DNA of 64,000 nt from Acanthochlamys bracteata (GCA_019914995.1 CM034132.1:1490501-1554500), one strand, 5' to 3'. Shown: positions 1-13,757, counted from the stretch's first letter. Notes: generated by a model from the sequence alone, not told the origin. Translations and numbers: made by a program.

Positions 1-426
1 TGTATCATGATTGCATTGGCAATGTTGAGTAGCGTTAGCGCATCACTGCATCATCTGAAGGATTATATCTTTTGAGTATCTCTACATAGGAAAAGATTCA
101 ATTAAGTGGAATGTAGAACTCATTAGTCCTCATTATATTCTTTGCAAAGAGATAAGAATTTCCTTGCATCGATGATACTAATAATCATTGAAGTCAGAGA
201 TCCTTTACTAGCTCTCTGTATGCTTCAGTCAATAAATTCACGACACCAAAGTTTTTCCCAAGTCCATTTGCCATTCTAAATACAAATAGAATGACCTCTT
301 CCTTTCATTTGTGTTTCATGACTAATTTTATGAACTCAAGAGAGTATCCTGGTTTCCCAACACAGTTCATCCACACTTATATAGGCTCTTTAATGATTTC
401 TTATAATATTCGTCCTATCTTTCTAG

Positions 427-2272
427 ATATACTTCAAGAAGAAAAAGACTGGGGGTATCTCCTTCAATAGTACACTTCCATTGACTCATGTTGATGAGAA
501 GCTCTGCTACCAGATTCTGCACGAATACAAGATACACAATGCTGAGGTACTTCTACTTCTGTTTCACCATAAGCTTATGTGATAGGCTATAATAAAATGA
601 TAATTGCTTGTGCCTATCGCTTGCAATAAACTATTGAGGTTAATAGCTTCTCCGCATGATAGTATGATTTTCTTAGCTGAAACCATATCACAAGCACCAG
701 ATATATTGTTTAGGGCTAATGAAAATCCTAAGAGATTTTGCTCTATTTCTTGGCCTTCATTGTTTACCTGGAACCATGAAGGAAGATACCGAGACAAGAG
801 TTTTTATCTGTTTGTAATATACAGAAGAGTCAGTTCCTTAGTCGTACTTAGTAGACTTTTCTATGATACAGCACTCAATATTTGTTCTTTTTTCTGTGAG
901 CTTTAAATGCATGTCAAATTAATTGATTGCCTCAATGTAGGTTTTGTTTCGTGAAGATGCTACAGTGGATGATCTAATAGATGTTATTGAGGGAAACCGT
1001 AAATACATGAAGTGTATCTATGTCTACAACAAGATTGATGTGATTGGTATTGATGATGTGGACCATCTAGCACGCCAGCCAAATTCTGTTGTTATCAGCT
1101 GCAATCTCAAGGCAAGTTCAGCACTTCAGAACTTGTAATCCTCTTTTTACCCTGATGGTCTTGGACTTTGAAAATGTAATGCATTTGCAAATTGATATTG
1201 TTCAGCTTTCCATGGACGATATATAACAGGAATGATTGGTGTTAATGTTGCTTGAATGATTGCACAGGAACGTGCCATTAGCTTTAGGAGTTTGACCAAA
1301 TCTTTCATATTATTTATAGTCGATATGTTGTGTGGCTGCCAGCCTGCAGCCTGCAATCGGTCCAAACTGCATTTACTCCTGCTTATGTCTTATTTACTGA
1401 AACTCTAACTGCTAATTTGTTTCTTGCCCTTTTACAGCTGAACTTAGATAGGTTGCTTTCACGCATGTGGGATGAAATGGGCCTTGTTAGAGTGTATACG
1501 AAACCCCAGGGGCAACAACCCGACTTTACGGATCCTGTTGTTTTATCTACTGTGAGTTGTAATCCTACTCGATTCTTCTTTTTTTTATTTATGTTTTTAA
1601 GAACTCTAAATTCTTCCCAAGATCCTGCATCTTAATACATGAGGTTCCTCCAGGATAGAGGTGGTTGTTCTGTGGAGGACTTTTGTAATCATATACACAG
1701 GAGTCTGGTAAAAGATGTGAAATATGTCCTTGTGTGGGGAATTAGTGCAAGGCACTACCCTCAACACTGTGGGCTTGCTCACATGCTTCAAGATGAAGAT
1801 GTAGTCCAGATTGTCAAGAAGAAGGTATATCCTATCATTCTTATAACAGTGTTGGAAAACCTATTAGAAGTCAAATTTGTTGTTTTTAATTGCTTCTGGT
1901 GAAAGTTTTTTGATCCTTGCTTCACAGAAACATGACTAATTATTTATTACATAATTTAAAAGCAATCTAAAACTCTTGTGTTTGAAGGCCTCATTGAAGT
2001 GATTATTGTCTTTAGCCTGTATGTCTGTTTGGAAATAATCAGAACTGAAAGTAGTAGTTGATTTTTAGTTGTCATTGACGAAGTAGCGAGTACTATATTG
2101 AATTCTGCATGCAGTTTCCTAAAATTTTTGAGTGCTAGAGAAATCTTATTGGTCTTATATACTGTAATCCTATCAGGATAAAGAAGAAGGTGCAAGGGGT
2201 CGCTTCAAGTCGCACTCTACTGCCCCAGCTCGTATTTCTGACAGAGAGAAGAAAGCTCCACTGAAGACATAA
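427..2272 (+). CDS. DRG: DRG-type GTP-binding protein, 3' part (5' exons lie outside the window)
   Basis: Five C-terminal exons are visible: 427-546, 941-1111, 1438-1551, 1654-1824 and 2177-2272 (TAA), all joining in phase 0 to give 223 residues. The protein is a developmentally regulated GTP-binding protein, a cytosolic TRAFAC/OBG-like GTPase thought to act on ribosomes. Seen here are the stretch [10 protein letters not shown], the G4 box NKID inside [10 protein letters not shown], the SVVISC region that follows it (G5-like), and the C-terminal TGS-like domain ending in QIVKKK. A basic tail ending EKKAPLKT follows. The wording matches the plant DRG2 subfamily (the Arabidopsis proteins called DRG1 and DRG2). 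G1-G3 must lie upstream of base 1. Bases 1-426 look like intron. The intron at 1112-1437 starts with GC instead of GT; the nearby GT alternatives put a stop in frame. The family call is very secure; the exact paralogue is not. Confidence 0.93.
1112..1437 (+). other. GC-AG intron in the DRG gene
   Basis: The exon ends ...CTCAAG and the intron begins GCAAGT, the strong donor consensus seen in GC-AG introns. It ends TTTACAG before CTGAACTTAG. This junction keeps the conserved protein order SCNLK-LNLD. Using the next GT four bases downstream would shift the frame and reach a stop after a few codons. Confidence 0.85.
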
Positions 2273-2578
2273 TTCATCTCCGTGTAAAGACTATGCACCT
2301 TCTTATCAGGTAGCGTGCTTGAGGACGCTGCTAAGCTTAATTGGAGCCGAGAGCTGGGTAACTGTGTATGTGAAGATCCAACATCGTCCTGATGGCTATT
2401 TTTGACCTCTGATTCTCTGAAAACGTTACAATGAGGTTTTTGTTTCTGACTCGTATAATTAAACCAAGATAGTCCTTAATCTTCTTTTAACGTGTGTCAT
2501 TCCAACTTATTCAATTACTCGCCGAGTCGCCGTGTATCTATTATGGAAGTGTCATGTTATTTTCCCTGGTAAATCTAA

Positions 2579-2826
2579 GGGCGCGTTTGGCGACGTTTTT
2601 CTAAAAGTTTACTTACTAATTTCTTATATTTTTAATAGATTTTTATAATATACTAAAAATTTATTTAAAATTTTAAAAGTTATAAAAACATTTATATACT
2701 ACAAATTATTTATTATTTATTATTATTGTTTATTTAAATTAAAATAATAAAATCGTTTATAAAAAATAAAATAAAATATTTTTTATTTAAAAAAGTAATT
2801 TTTAAAAGCATTTTCAAACACTACTC
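2579..2826. repeat. AT-rich MITE copy downstream of DRG
   Basis: A 250-bp, extremely AT-rich block begins GGGCGCGTTTGG and ends CAAACACTACTC, so its ends are imperfect inverted repeats. Its interior of A/T runs resembles the copies at 27675 and 58208. TAA precedes it, but a matching TAA is not seen after it. The rest of 2273-3480 holds the DRG 3' untranslated region and AT-rich sequence with no recognisable gene. Confidence 0.6.
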
Positions 2827-3506
2827 AGTCGTATAACCATCTCATTCACTACGGTAAGCAAAATATATAACTTTTCGAAGGGACCATTTTGCTTAGTATT
2901 CTAATTCTACTTTATTTCAAATAAGTATTTTAAAATTTCGATTACAATTTTATGATACTTTACAAAATTTTAAAATTTTAAATAAAAAATTTATATATTA
3001 TAATTTTTTATTTTGTGAAGAATTTTTAAATAGTTTTTAGTTAGAAATTTTTTTATAAACGCTACCAAGCGTTCCCGAAATTGTATCTATTTCAAAAACA
3101 AAATTTGAATTACTTTATATTCTCTACATATTCAAGCAACAATAATGAAAAAGAAAACAACTTAATGATAGTTAAACCATTAACTAAGTTGTATGTTAGT
3201 TATTATCTACCTAATCACAGATTCAAACGCTGTCTAATCCAACTTGGAACATGTGGGCCCTTTTTGCCTGACGTTTCTTAAGCCAATCAATTGCCTAGTT
3301 CGCACCTTCTATCCATTGACATCTCGCCACGTAACCAGTTCAAATCGAATTTGCATATCATTCTTCTCAAATCAAGCTAAATTAAATTCTACAAAAGATC
3401 CACTTTGTATTTGTAATTACCCAGAAGAAGACTCTAATACAGTTTATTTTGCAAAAATGAAGTAAAGAAAACTCGCTAGATCTCGGCTTACCCCAAAGCT
3501 CTTCCG

Positions 3507-3515
3507 TATATAAAA
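3507..3515 (+). promoter_or_regulatory. TATA box of the CREC gene
   Basis: TATATAAAA lies 104 bases before the chosen ATG at 3619. Transcription would start near 3540, giving a short leader of about 80 bases. This argues against any start codon upstream of 3619. Confidence 0.6.
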
Positions 3516-3618
3516 CCGCGAACTTATTCACATAGTCCACGCCTTGTCTCTCGTTCTTCTTCCTCCAAAACACACAGAGCAACAGAGAAGAATATTGAAT
3601 GCTTCAGATTTCAGAAAA

Positions 3619-6600
3619 ATGGCGGACAAGAAGAATTCTTCAATTCCAACTCTACTGATCTACACAACAGTTGCTCTCCTTCTTCTCTTTCTTTTAACTC
3701 ATTCCCCTTCTTCTTCTTCTCACCACCGCCAGGCTCACCGCCGCCTGAAACTCCGCTCTTCTCCATCAACCTCTTCTTCTTCTTCGCATCACATTACATT
3801 TGATCCAGTAATTTCAACAATTGAGCAGCGGAGAGAAGATAAAGCGTGGGAAAAAGAGCACTACAACTTTTCTTCATCGACCAATTACATCGACCCGACG
3901 CCGCCAGAACCGGAATGGGAAGATTTCATGGACGCGGAAGATTACATCAACGATGAGGAAAAATTTAATGTTACGGACCGGATTTTGACTCTGTTTCCGA
4001 AGCTTGACGTCGCGCCGGTTGATGGGTTTATCAGCTCGGATGAGCTTGTTGAGTGGAATATTAAGCAGGCTGAAAATGAAATTTTGCATAGGACTAAGAG
4101 GGATTTGGAGTTACATGATAAGAATCGGGATGGGTTCATTGCTTTCCATGAGTATCAAGAACCTAACTGGGCAAGAAGTATGCACCATGGTTAGTTAGTT
4201 AGATTGACTTCTTAAGTTTTTTAACTCAATTTTTTATGCAATTGCTTAATTTGATTTCTGCCTTATTGTGGAAGATGTGTAGGCCTGCTTTGATTTCTTA
4301 GGTTATAGCTAATGGATCTTAATTATATCGGTTTAAATTGGTAACATGATCTGGTAATTAGACATAGGTCTCAATTGTTGGAATTGAACCACATGTGCTG
4401 TAGTTCACTTTGTGATAAGCTGTCCAGGATTCTGGTTGTTTGAAGTGCCATGGGCGTAGAATTATGAAAAGTTTGCTTTTCAAGGTTAGACTAGGTAATT
4501 GGTTGCATGCAGCTGTTTTGAGAAGTGCATGTCTACTTCATTCACAGTATTCATATTTTTGACTAGTAAGTTTATATAGCTAGAACTGTAGGATCAAGGA
4601 CGTCATACCACCTTGCTGCCATCATTAATATGATCTTCTTTCTTTATATTACTTGACACATTGTATGAAAATTATTTAAAGAGCCTCATCACAAAAAAAA
4701 CGGGTAATGGGTTTTGGCATTGCAGCTGTGTTTGCCATCAGAAGGAGTCGTGTTTGTCCCCTACTATGTAGTGTTATCTTCAGAGCTTAGGTTAATTGCC
4801 AACCACCTCTGTAAGCTAAAGCTCTATTGCATAAAAGGAAATTTGTTTAATCATAGTGTCTTATCCATTTTTGTTCTTTTCGTAATAGATTTGTTTGTAT
4901 AAATTATTGACTTGGCATGGAGGGCTTCTAAAGCATGTTGTTGTGCATGTCTGATCCATATGGATGTGGTGGCTATTTGACTGTATTTCTGTATTTGCAG
5001 ATGATAATTCATCTGATTCTATTGGTTGGTGGAAAGAAGACCACTTTAATGCTTCTGATGCCGATGGCGATGGGCTTCTGAACCTCACAGAGTTCAATGA
5101 GTATGTTGTTGTTGTCTTTGTATCTGAACTATGTTTCTTCTTTCATGTAACTGACCGCTAGTTATTTCCAGCTTCCTACACCCTGCTGACAGTAAAAATC
5201 CGAAGTTGATGGAATGGTTGTGCAAGGAAGAAATAAGGTATCCCCTGAATCTTCTATCTTTCGATGCTTTTGAATCTCTCTTATAGCTGTTTATTTACAA
5301 TTCTGATCGTTTGAATACATCTTTGTACAATTAACCTCCTTTTCAATTTTCACTGTACCAAGAATATCAGCTACCTAGTATCTCTAATCAATCGTAGATA
5401 TAGGCAATCCCTTTGATACTGTTGGATAATATTCTCGAGGAAGGATGCTTGTATGCTCATTGCAGTAGACATATGTGCATTACATTCGGTGAGAGCTGAC
5501 ACTGGGTCCTTCTGTTAAATTCAACCTACATGTTGTCGATTTCAACCTACGCACTTGAATTTACTATAGGAAAATTACGCACAGCATCTGCACCACCTTC
5601 TGTGAGTTACAGATTGAATGATATCTTATCAATGCCATTGCTCGGGAGGCGGCAGTGATGCCGAAATCACTTGATTCTATTGTGGCAATTATGCTTCAGG
5701 ATAGTCACTTTTGAGCACTTGAATTAGTAATTAAATATTGCTATTCAGGATCATATTCCTTTGTATAATGTCAGTTCCATGTTATTTTCAGCTGATTTCA
5801 TTTGTTTTAGACTTTCAGCATATTTTATGTGTTAAAAATATGAAAATTATTTTTTTTGTAAGAGCAGACTTTCAAGTATAAAGAATTGATTTTAGATATA
5901 CCTGTTATGGTGAACTTCATAATCTCAAATGATTCCTTTTCATTTTCAGGGCAAAGGATAAGAACCATGACGGAAAGCTTGATTTTCAAGAGTTTTATGA
6001 TGGATTATTTAGCATAGTTCGAGATGATGGGGATATTCTTAATTCTTCACATGAGAATGATGCTTCACCGGAGCAACTAGCTAAAAAGTCCTTCTCACAT
6101 CTCGATCAAGATAATGATGGGTACTCAATCACACCTTTTATATCTCATTCATAATTGATACAAGCAGTGTTGTAACACTTCAATTTTGTGTCCAGGTTCT
6201 TATCAGCCAATGAATTGAAACCAATAATCGATCATATCCATCCTTCAGAGCGTTACTATGCGAAGCAACAGGCTGATTATACATTGTCCCAGGTACTTCA
6301 TTGGTCCATTGCTTTCTGCGTATCCATTTTACTTAGATTGTTGTAGGTGTTTCACAAACAACTTTCTTTTCAACTTGTTTGCAAGAATTATCCTTTGATT
6401 CTATTGCTTCCTATCGACTAGAAAGTTGTTCATCCAAAGCAATGGAAATCTTGTAACCGTTTTTCAGCAATGTATCTAGAATGAAGTACAGCATGGCCAT
6501 GCTGAACAAGTTTCTTAAGTAATGTTCAGTATCTTCTTTGCTTTTGAGTACTCCTATTAGCTTTTTACCAAAATGAGATTGGTAGTTAACTGGTAATGTA

Positions 6601-6938
6601 GTTATTGTTACCATTACTAGTCTACGACATCCTTAATATTCCAACAAATTATTGCATATATGATATATCTGACAATCATTTGGAAATTTTAGCAACCCTT
6701 ATGCACGCTAAACCGTCTAGGTACTACTGAAGCATTGATTCCAACGTCTTTTTCGTACTTTCTTTTCTTTTTCTTTTTTTCTGTTTTTTAACTTGCTTTG
6801 GATCCTCTCCTTTTGCAGGCTGATACAGATAAGGATGGGCGCCTAAGCTTGAAAGAGATGATAGAAAACCCTTATGTCTTTTACAGTAGCATCTTCTATG
6901 ATGAAGATGATTATGGTTACCATGATGAATTTCGTTAA
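3619..6938 (+). CDS. CREC-type (calumenin/reticulocalbin-like) EF-hand calcium-binding protein
   Basis: Six exons: 3619-4189, 5001-5100, 5172-5237, 5950-6120, 6196-6292 and 6819-6938; total 374 residues. The ATG at 3619 has a good context (AAAATGGCG). It is followed by a hydrophobic signal/anchor stretch (about residues 9-26, IPTLLIYTTVALLLLFLL). A Ser/His-rich spacer and up to six EF-hands come next. The clear calcium loops begin DKNRDGFI, DADGDGLL, DKNHDGKL, DQDNDGFL and DTDKDGRL. The first repeat (LDVAPVDGFI) is degenerate. The C-terminus is acidic and ends HDEFR, close to the HDEL ER-retrieval signal and, as I recall, shared by plant relatives such as At4g27790. A role in calcium binding within the ER/Golgi is inferred from the family. 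The region after the stop may hold a 3'-UTR intron (about 6952-7208). Confidence 0.9.
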
Positions 6939-9900
6939 TTCTATCGGGGTATACCTACACTACCTTCTACTTATGTGGAGATTCTTGTTTCTTTCTAAGT
7001 GTTTGGAGCAACTGAGAAGACCAATACGTCTAATTCTAATAGGATTTTCTGGAATTTTGGTCCAATCTTGTAGGCCTTTCTGGTGGACACTCGTGATTGC
7101 TGATAGATTTTTTTGGTGCGTATTCTGATATTTGCTTTCTTTTGCTGAAGCTGTCTTCCCTCTATAGACTTGATGTCAAACAACTGAATCTCCTATTCCT
7201 TATGCAGGAATTTGACCTCGATAACTTATAGCTAAGCTCTTGCATCAAGATACTAAGCTTCACGTCTGATTCTTTCGTTGAAATATCTACATTCTCTGTT
7301 AGCTTCAGATATGGCATCCTCGTAATATTCCTATGTAAGGTTAATTATTATACAGTGTCTAATTAGCATGCTATGTAATTATCTTATTGTGCAAAATCTT
7401 TATATAGTCAGAAAACTAGAATTCTTGCTCGGCTTATGAGAGATCATGGTTTCAATGGCTAAATGTTCCTTTTCATTGTGAAACAGCCAGTATGTTCGTA
7501 TGTAACTTGAGACTGCGATTCTTGTAAAATTTCAAGTGGACAAAAAATCTTTATTTTGAGAATTCCTTCATGCATCTGATAGTGAAGTGCTCATCAAAAT
7601 TTTACACCAGCTAGATAAATGGACAACAAGTAACATTCGCATGAGGGAGATTCCAGTCTTTAACAATTTAGAAAGAAACTGTTGCCGACGTTTCAGAACT
7701 GTAGATAAATAAAGCTTACGTTTATCGGGTCTGGAATATTCTGTAGCGGTCGCCAACCTTCACTGAGACAGTTTGTGCCCTTTGCTGCACAGCTCTACAT
7801 TAGCGTTTTGGTCTTGAAAATGAAGATGGGATGTTGAGTGATTTACTTCAGAACAGTCTCAAGAACTCTTCAAGAATTGTTACTGCTGGCAGAGAATTTA
7901 ACTCAGCTGGAATCTCCAATAAATTTGTAAGTATTCATATTGCACACTTCGAAATATTCCACTGTGCAGAACAACTCTGATTCAAAAATTAATTCATGAG
8001 GTGGAGACAGATGAGAACTTTCAGAGTTGTGAAATTGAAGATATCAGAAGAAGAATTAAAGCAGAACCATTCCCCAAACTCTTGAGAACTGTTTATTAAA
8101 TCAACACTCTTGTTGCTACTCCAAAGCTTTGCTGGTTATGTCGATAGAACTAAGACTGCCGGGATGGCATGCAGCTGGAACAGCGATGCTGTTTGAGTCA
8201 GGAAAACAACCATGATAAGTCTCCGTCTACAGCTTTCCATGTGAACTTTTTCAACTTTCAATAGGGGATAATAATGTTAGTATATGAAGACTATAGTATA
8301 TACGCAATTAGGAATAAGGTAGTAACGTAGAATTATATAAGCTTATATTGGATGGGCGAAACAAGTTAAAGACTACACAGAAAAAAAAAAAAAAAAACAT
8401 CATAAGAGAGAGAGAGAGAAAGAAACCAAAGCAGGAAGAGGAAAGATTCTTAACCCGTGAACTCTTCTCCCAAATAATGTGCAAGACTGATGAATCACGG
8501 GTTCCTTTTTTGTAACACTATCCATATCCCATGGAATTAAGTGTTAACTAGTTTAATTCCTCCATGAATAATACCAGCTTATCTGAACTTGTAAAGATCG
8601 TAAGTGACTCTTCCCTTATTATTATACATAGAAAAAAGGAAAAAAAGGGGGGTAATGATTAAAAAGGAATTCTTGTGTTTGGGAAAGAATATTCAAAGTG
8701 CATGCTTTCTCTGTGAAAAAATTTCGACGTTCATCATCATCCATGGATAGATACATCAAACGCAAGTACATGTCTGGTGTGTTTACACTTTGATCTCTTC
8801 CTCCACTGTGAGTTTACCCAGCTGAAAGTTTGGACCAAGTAAAAGACACTAAAGAATAAAGCTGGACATTCGTGATTAGATTAGGAGAAAAAAAATGTTC
8901 CTAAGTCCCACAGTCCAGTGGAACAAATTAGAACAAGTTGTAGCAAATTAATACGGTGTTTTGCGGTGCTTTTCTCAATATTTTTTATTTTAAAAAAAAT
9001 TATAATTTTACTATTTTAAAATTTTATTTTTTTATTTTTTATATTGAAAAGTTAAACTATTTTTTTAAAAAACTTTGAAATAAATATAATTTTAAAAAAG
9101 AAAATTTATTTAACCACTTCTATTGGACGAATGGAGAGAGGTTCCGTTGCCGTTGGATGCGTTTGTCTTTGTTTTTTTTTAAAAATAAATTTTTAATTAT
9201 ATATTTTTAATATATTTTTATAAATATTAAAAATGTTATTTAAACATATAAAAAATAATTAAAAAATTATGTAATAACATTTTTTTGTTATTTATTTATA
9301 AAATAATATTTTATATTTTAAAAAAATTATTTAAAAAATACTCCGAAATTAGCCATTGTCCACCAACCTGGCTCTCCTAGCTTATTAGATACACTCCTCC
9401 TGGTGATAGGTGATCGATTGTATTGGAAGAGCACTGTTGCTAATTAGCAGGTGAAAACAAAATTAAGAATTCTTTTCTTTCTATTCTTCCCTTTCCTTTC
9501 TATGCCAAACATATTAACAAACCACACACACATTGAGCGTGTTTACTTCGAAATAAATTTATTTTTTAAAAATATTTTTTAAAAATAAAATAAAAAAAAT
9601 AAAGAATATTTAATAAAAAATATATTTTAAAATTTTTTATAAAAATATTTTATTGTAAGTTATTTGTTTATTTATATTAAAAATTAGTTTTAAAAAATGA
9701 GTTTGATTGGTTGGTAAATGAGCTCATAATGTATAGATGTTGTAGTTAGATCTGAGATAGGTTTTTTTGTGTCTGTCTTTTGCTGTGTGTCTTCTAATCT
9801 TTAACTGTTGTGCTTGTTGTTATTATTTGACTTTTAGTTAAAAAATTGCATAGCTAGCTAGCTCTTAGATTTGTCCAACTTGCCTCCTTGCCTTTGACAA

Positions 9901-11973
9901 AACATAAACTTAAATATATCAATATATGTATGTATGCATGGCATTATTGTTTAATTATTAAACAAGTATTGAATATTTTCAAAGACAAACAAACATACCT
10001 AGAGCTATCTATCTATAAGCTCATAGTTTTAATAATGAATGTAGCTAGCTAGCGACCGCATAACCAGTTCTTATTAAAACTAAAGATTGACAAAACAATA
10101 TATTCCTGTGTATTATATATATGAGATAGAACTTAATCACATATAATTTTTAAAGCATATGTCAGTTAAAAGTTATTGATGAAATATTAAAATTTAATTT
10201 TTATCGTTGCATATAAAAAAATATAAATTAAAAATATATTGATGAAATTTTAACTCAATTAGAATACGAATCGACTTTCGTCAAAATTTTTCATCAAAAT
10301 GATACAAAAATAAACTATATATTTTTTGTCAAATCTAATTTTTATATTATTTTGATCAAAAATTTCATAAAAATTTATTCATATTTCGATCAAAATAAAA
10401 TTTTATTAATATATTTTTAACTCATAATTTTTTATATTTAATAGTAAATATTAGATTTGAAGATTTCTCTGAATATTTTTGATCGGCATATACACTATAT
10501 ACATTTAAAAATTAAGAATAACATGTACTTCAATTCTATCCTTATATATATAAATACTTATCACAGATTACTCACAGTAATGTATTTAGAAGTTTACTTT
10601 TCTGACTATAGGAGTATTTACTAATCCTTGAACTCCATTTTTTTTAATATTATTTTTAACTAATTTTCGAAACACAATAAATACAAACACACTGAATTCA
10701 ATTTTTCCAAAAAAAGTTTCAATTTTAAAAATTTAAAACTAAAAATAATCTCTTTAAAACTAATTTTTAATATAAAATAAACACAATTTTTCACTCTTTA
10801 TTAAACTCTTTCCTAAAATTTCAAATTTATTTTTTATAAATTTATTTTCCAAACATAAGTTTAAAGCTAGGTAAATATGCACTGTAGATAGATACTGAAG
10901 GTTGAAATGACAGGTGAGGGAGTTTTGCTTGCCAGCTTGAAAGTTAAAAAGTTCCAAAATTGAAAAACGAGAAGAAATTTTAGTAGGATATAATAGAATA
11001 CAATAGCATAGCTGTGAAGAGAAAAGAAAAAACAATGGGTAAAGAAGCATGGAGGAATCATACATGCATGAAGTATTAAGCCATACTATTGATTTTAGAA
11101 CGAAACTTTTTTAAAATAAAAAATATTTTTATTCTTTTTAAGAAATAATTTTTTTTTATTTGTAAAAAACTAATAAAAATATGTAATATAAAAATTTCAT
11201 ACTTCAATTTTTTTTATATTTTCTAAATTTTTAAATAAATTTTTAAATATTTATAAAATATATATTAAAAAATATATAATTAAAAATTAAAAAACTCCGT
11301 TCAAAAAATGGAAAGTCAAACGCCTCCACACGATCAGAAGAAGGAAAAATATAAAAAGGGAGAACTTTGGCTATCTCAAGTAAACATCTTCACTTGCTTT
11401 TCACCTTCAAAAAAGAAAAAGCTTACATATTTGCACCTGCATATTCATCCATCAGATCGATCACCATTCATATCTTGGAAGATGAAAAGATTATATTTCA
11501 CGTACATATATACATATATTATTAATTACATGGTTAATGGTGTACATTGTGTGATGACATAATCAGAAAATTTTCAAACTGCTCCAGCTAGCTACTGGTA
11601 GCAGTACTGAACAGATGATTCAGAACAACAGATCCTTTTGCAGATAGCAAAGGCAACGCTTTCTTTTATGGGAACTTTGCCTGAGTGCCATGTACGTGCT
11701 AAGGTTTTCATTAATGTCAGTCTTTGATGGTATGGCTGAAATGCTTATAGAACTAAAAGTCCTAACAAGCAAACCGTGCATATAATATATATATATATAT
11801 ATAGATGAAGAAAGAGATCAGAAAAAATTGGAACAAAGTAATACTGTAGTAGACAGTAAACCATGGAAGTTCTTCATGTGGTTCTATGAATTTGGAGTAG
11901 TAACAAGAAACTAAAAAGAGGACCATTCAATTTATATATACCAGTTCTTCAATTTCATTTCATTATTTTCTAG
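6939..11973. other. Intergenic region with 3' UTRs and AT-rich repeats
   Basis: The first 500-600 bases are probably 3' UTR of the EF-hand gene. Beyond that I see no gene. A poly-A run followed by a GA microsatellite lies near 8380-8425. Blocks of nearly pure A/T at about 8960-9110, 9180-9345, 9540-9700 and 11100-11300 resemble decayed copies of the MITE family seen at 58208. A long foldback element lies at 10145-10515. A TA microsatellite lies at about 11787-11803. Open frames here are short and show no family resemblance. Confidence 0.6.
10145..10515. repeat. Long-armed foldback element, degenerate copy
   Basis: Two arms of about 165 bases are inverted copies of each other around a centre near 10320. 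The left-arm segment near 10220-10250 (ATAAATTAAAAATATATTGA) pairs with the complement of the right-arm segment near 10405-10435. The arms also resemble those of the better-preserved element at 41165-41530, sharing the block TTAAAAATATATT...AAATTTTA, so both appear to be one family. No coding capacity. Confidence 0.55.
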
Positions 11974-13757
11974 CTAACCGAGCCACGGCTTGTTGCTTTG
12001 TTGTTGTTGAGCTTGTTCGAACGATGAGGAAGAACTCATGCCAGGATCTAGCACAGCCATGTTGAGGATATCTCTATGAGAGACTGCTCTTAATCCCAAG
12101 AAGTCCCTTGTCATTCCATCATTCCCACCTACATTACCAGAAGCAGCAGCAGCATTAATGGCTGATGATGAAATCCGTCCTCCTTCCTCAATACTCCTTC
12201 CAAGCATTCCTCCGCAGAATGCATCTTCGAACAATGATCCGTTGTCGAAGCCTGAAGCTGAAGGCAATATCATGTCTTGTAGAAGTTTTGATGCACCACC
12301 ACCATTACAAATACTGTCTAGATGACTTGATGAAGACATTAGCCCAAGCCCAAAGCTTGCAGAAGGCCTACTCATGGTTGCACCCGTTTGTGCTGCCTTC
12401 TGCAGCAATGCAGTAGCTGACATGTGAGAAGAGGCAGTCTGCTGCTGCTGCTGCTGTAGGTAGAGTGTGCTATTACTTGAAATGTTGTTGTGTTCTTGTG
12501 AGAGATCTTGTTGTTCAAACCTTGCAGTAGTACTAGAGTAGAGAGATGAAGGAATATGACGACGATGATGATCAAGGTTTGATGAAGGTTCTGCTGGGCA
12601 AGCAAGCCATGGAGGAATGTTGATCAACTGTTGCTGCTGTTGTTCTCTCTTCAATGATAGGTCATGAAGAACAGTGATGCTACTGCTGTGGTTGTTCATC
12701 ATCGTCTGATGAGGGATCAATGGCGGAGAAGCGATATTAACATGATGATGAGTTTGTGAAGCTGCAGTAAACAGTAACGGATGATGGTGGTGGCCGGTGA
12801 TCGTCAGAGGGTTTGTAGCACTAGCACCAGTAGCAGTGATAGCTTTTGCACTCTCTTCTGCTAGTGCATCACAGAATGCTCTGTGTGTTATAAAGCTATC
12901 TCTCCTGCAGCAAGCAACGAGAAAACAAAAACAGCACAGATGAGAACAAATAATACCAGAAAACGTTACAGTTTTCTTCAGAAACCTAGAAAAAGTTAAA
13001 GCTGAACTTAAAACCATAGTTTCAAGTCTATAACACTTTAGATTGATCAATGAATTTGAATTACCTTGAAAAGAGAGTACCACAATCACATCTGTATTCT
13101 CTAGTGCCACAGATTTTGGAATGAGCCTTCCAATCAGATTGCACAGCATACTTCTTGGAACACTTCTCACATTTCCATTTCTTCTCACCGTGTTTTCTAC
13201 TGAAGTGTTTCTTGATTCCAGTGAGATCTCCAAGAGCTCTTGAAGGATCATGATGCACGCAGGTAACTTCTGGGCATATGTACACCTTCTTCCTCACTGG
13301 ATCTTTGGTTGATCTCTGCTTTAGTTTCCATGGAAGGTTGTGGCCTCTTCTGTGAAGTTGCAGGTTTTGGTCTCTTTGGAATCCTTTGTTACAGATCTCA
13401 CAAACAAACCTGTTTTTCGTCATGAGTGTTTTTGGTGACAAAGCTATCACTTCAGCATCTGGGTCTAAAACAAAGACCAAGAGATCATGAGCAATTAACT
13501 AACCATGTTTCGTAGCTAGATTGGAAGAAAATTAATCATTTGAATAGAAGAAAGATGTTACCTGGTTTACCAGGGAGATTTCTTTTCTTCTTATTGACTG
13601 GATTTGGTGGAGAGTTAGGGGAAGCAAAGGAAGATTGCTGCTGATTATTGTTGGAAGAAACACTTGCTTGATCACCAGATGCAGATGTTAAGTTTGACAT
13701 GTTCTCTTCTACCACTTGTACCTGCTGCTGCTGTTGAATTCCAAATCCTTTCATCAT
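11974..13757 (-). CDS. INDETERMINATE-DOMAIN (IDD) C2H2 zinc-finger transcription factor
   Basis: Three exons on the minus strand: 13562-13757, 13065-13464 and 11974-12904, giving 508 residues. The N-terminal part is Gln/Ser-rich, then a KKKRN basic cluster precedes LPGKPDPDAEVIALSP, the start of the ID domain. Four fingers follow: two C2H2 (starting FVCEIC at about residue 85 and YICPEVTC) and two C2HC (WKCEKC and YRCDCG, the last one split by intron 2). The C-terminal part has Gln and His runs and carries the family motifs MSATALLQKAAQTGA and TRDFLGLRAVSHRDIL, known for co-regulator and DELLA contacts in related IDDs. It is a nuclear DNA-binding regulator. Which IDD paralogue it is cannot be settled here. 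Its leader probably extends past 14200. Confidence 0.93.
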
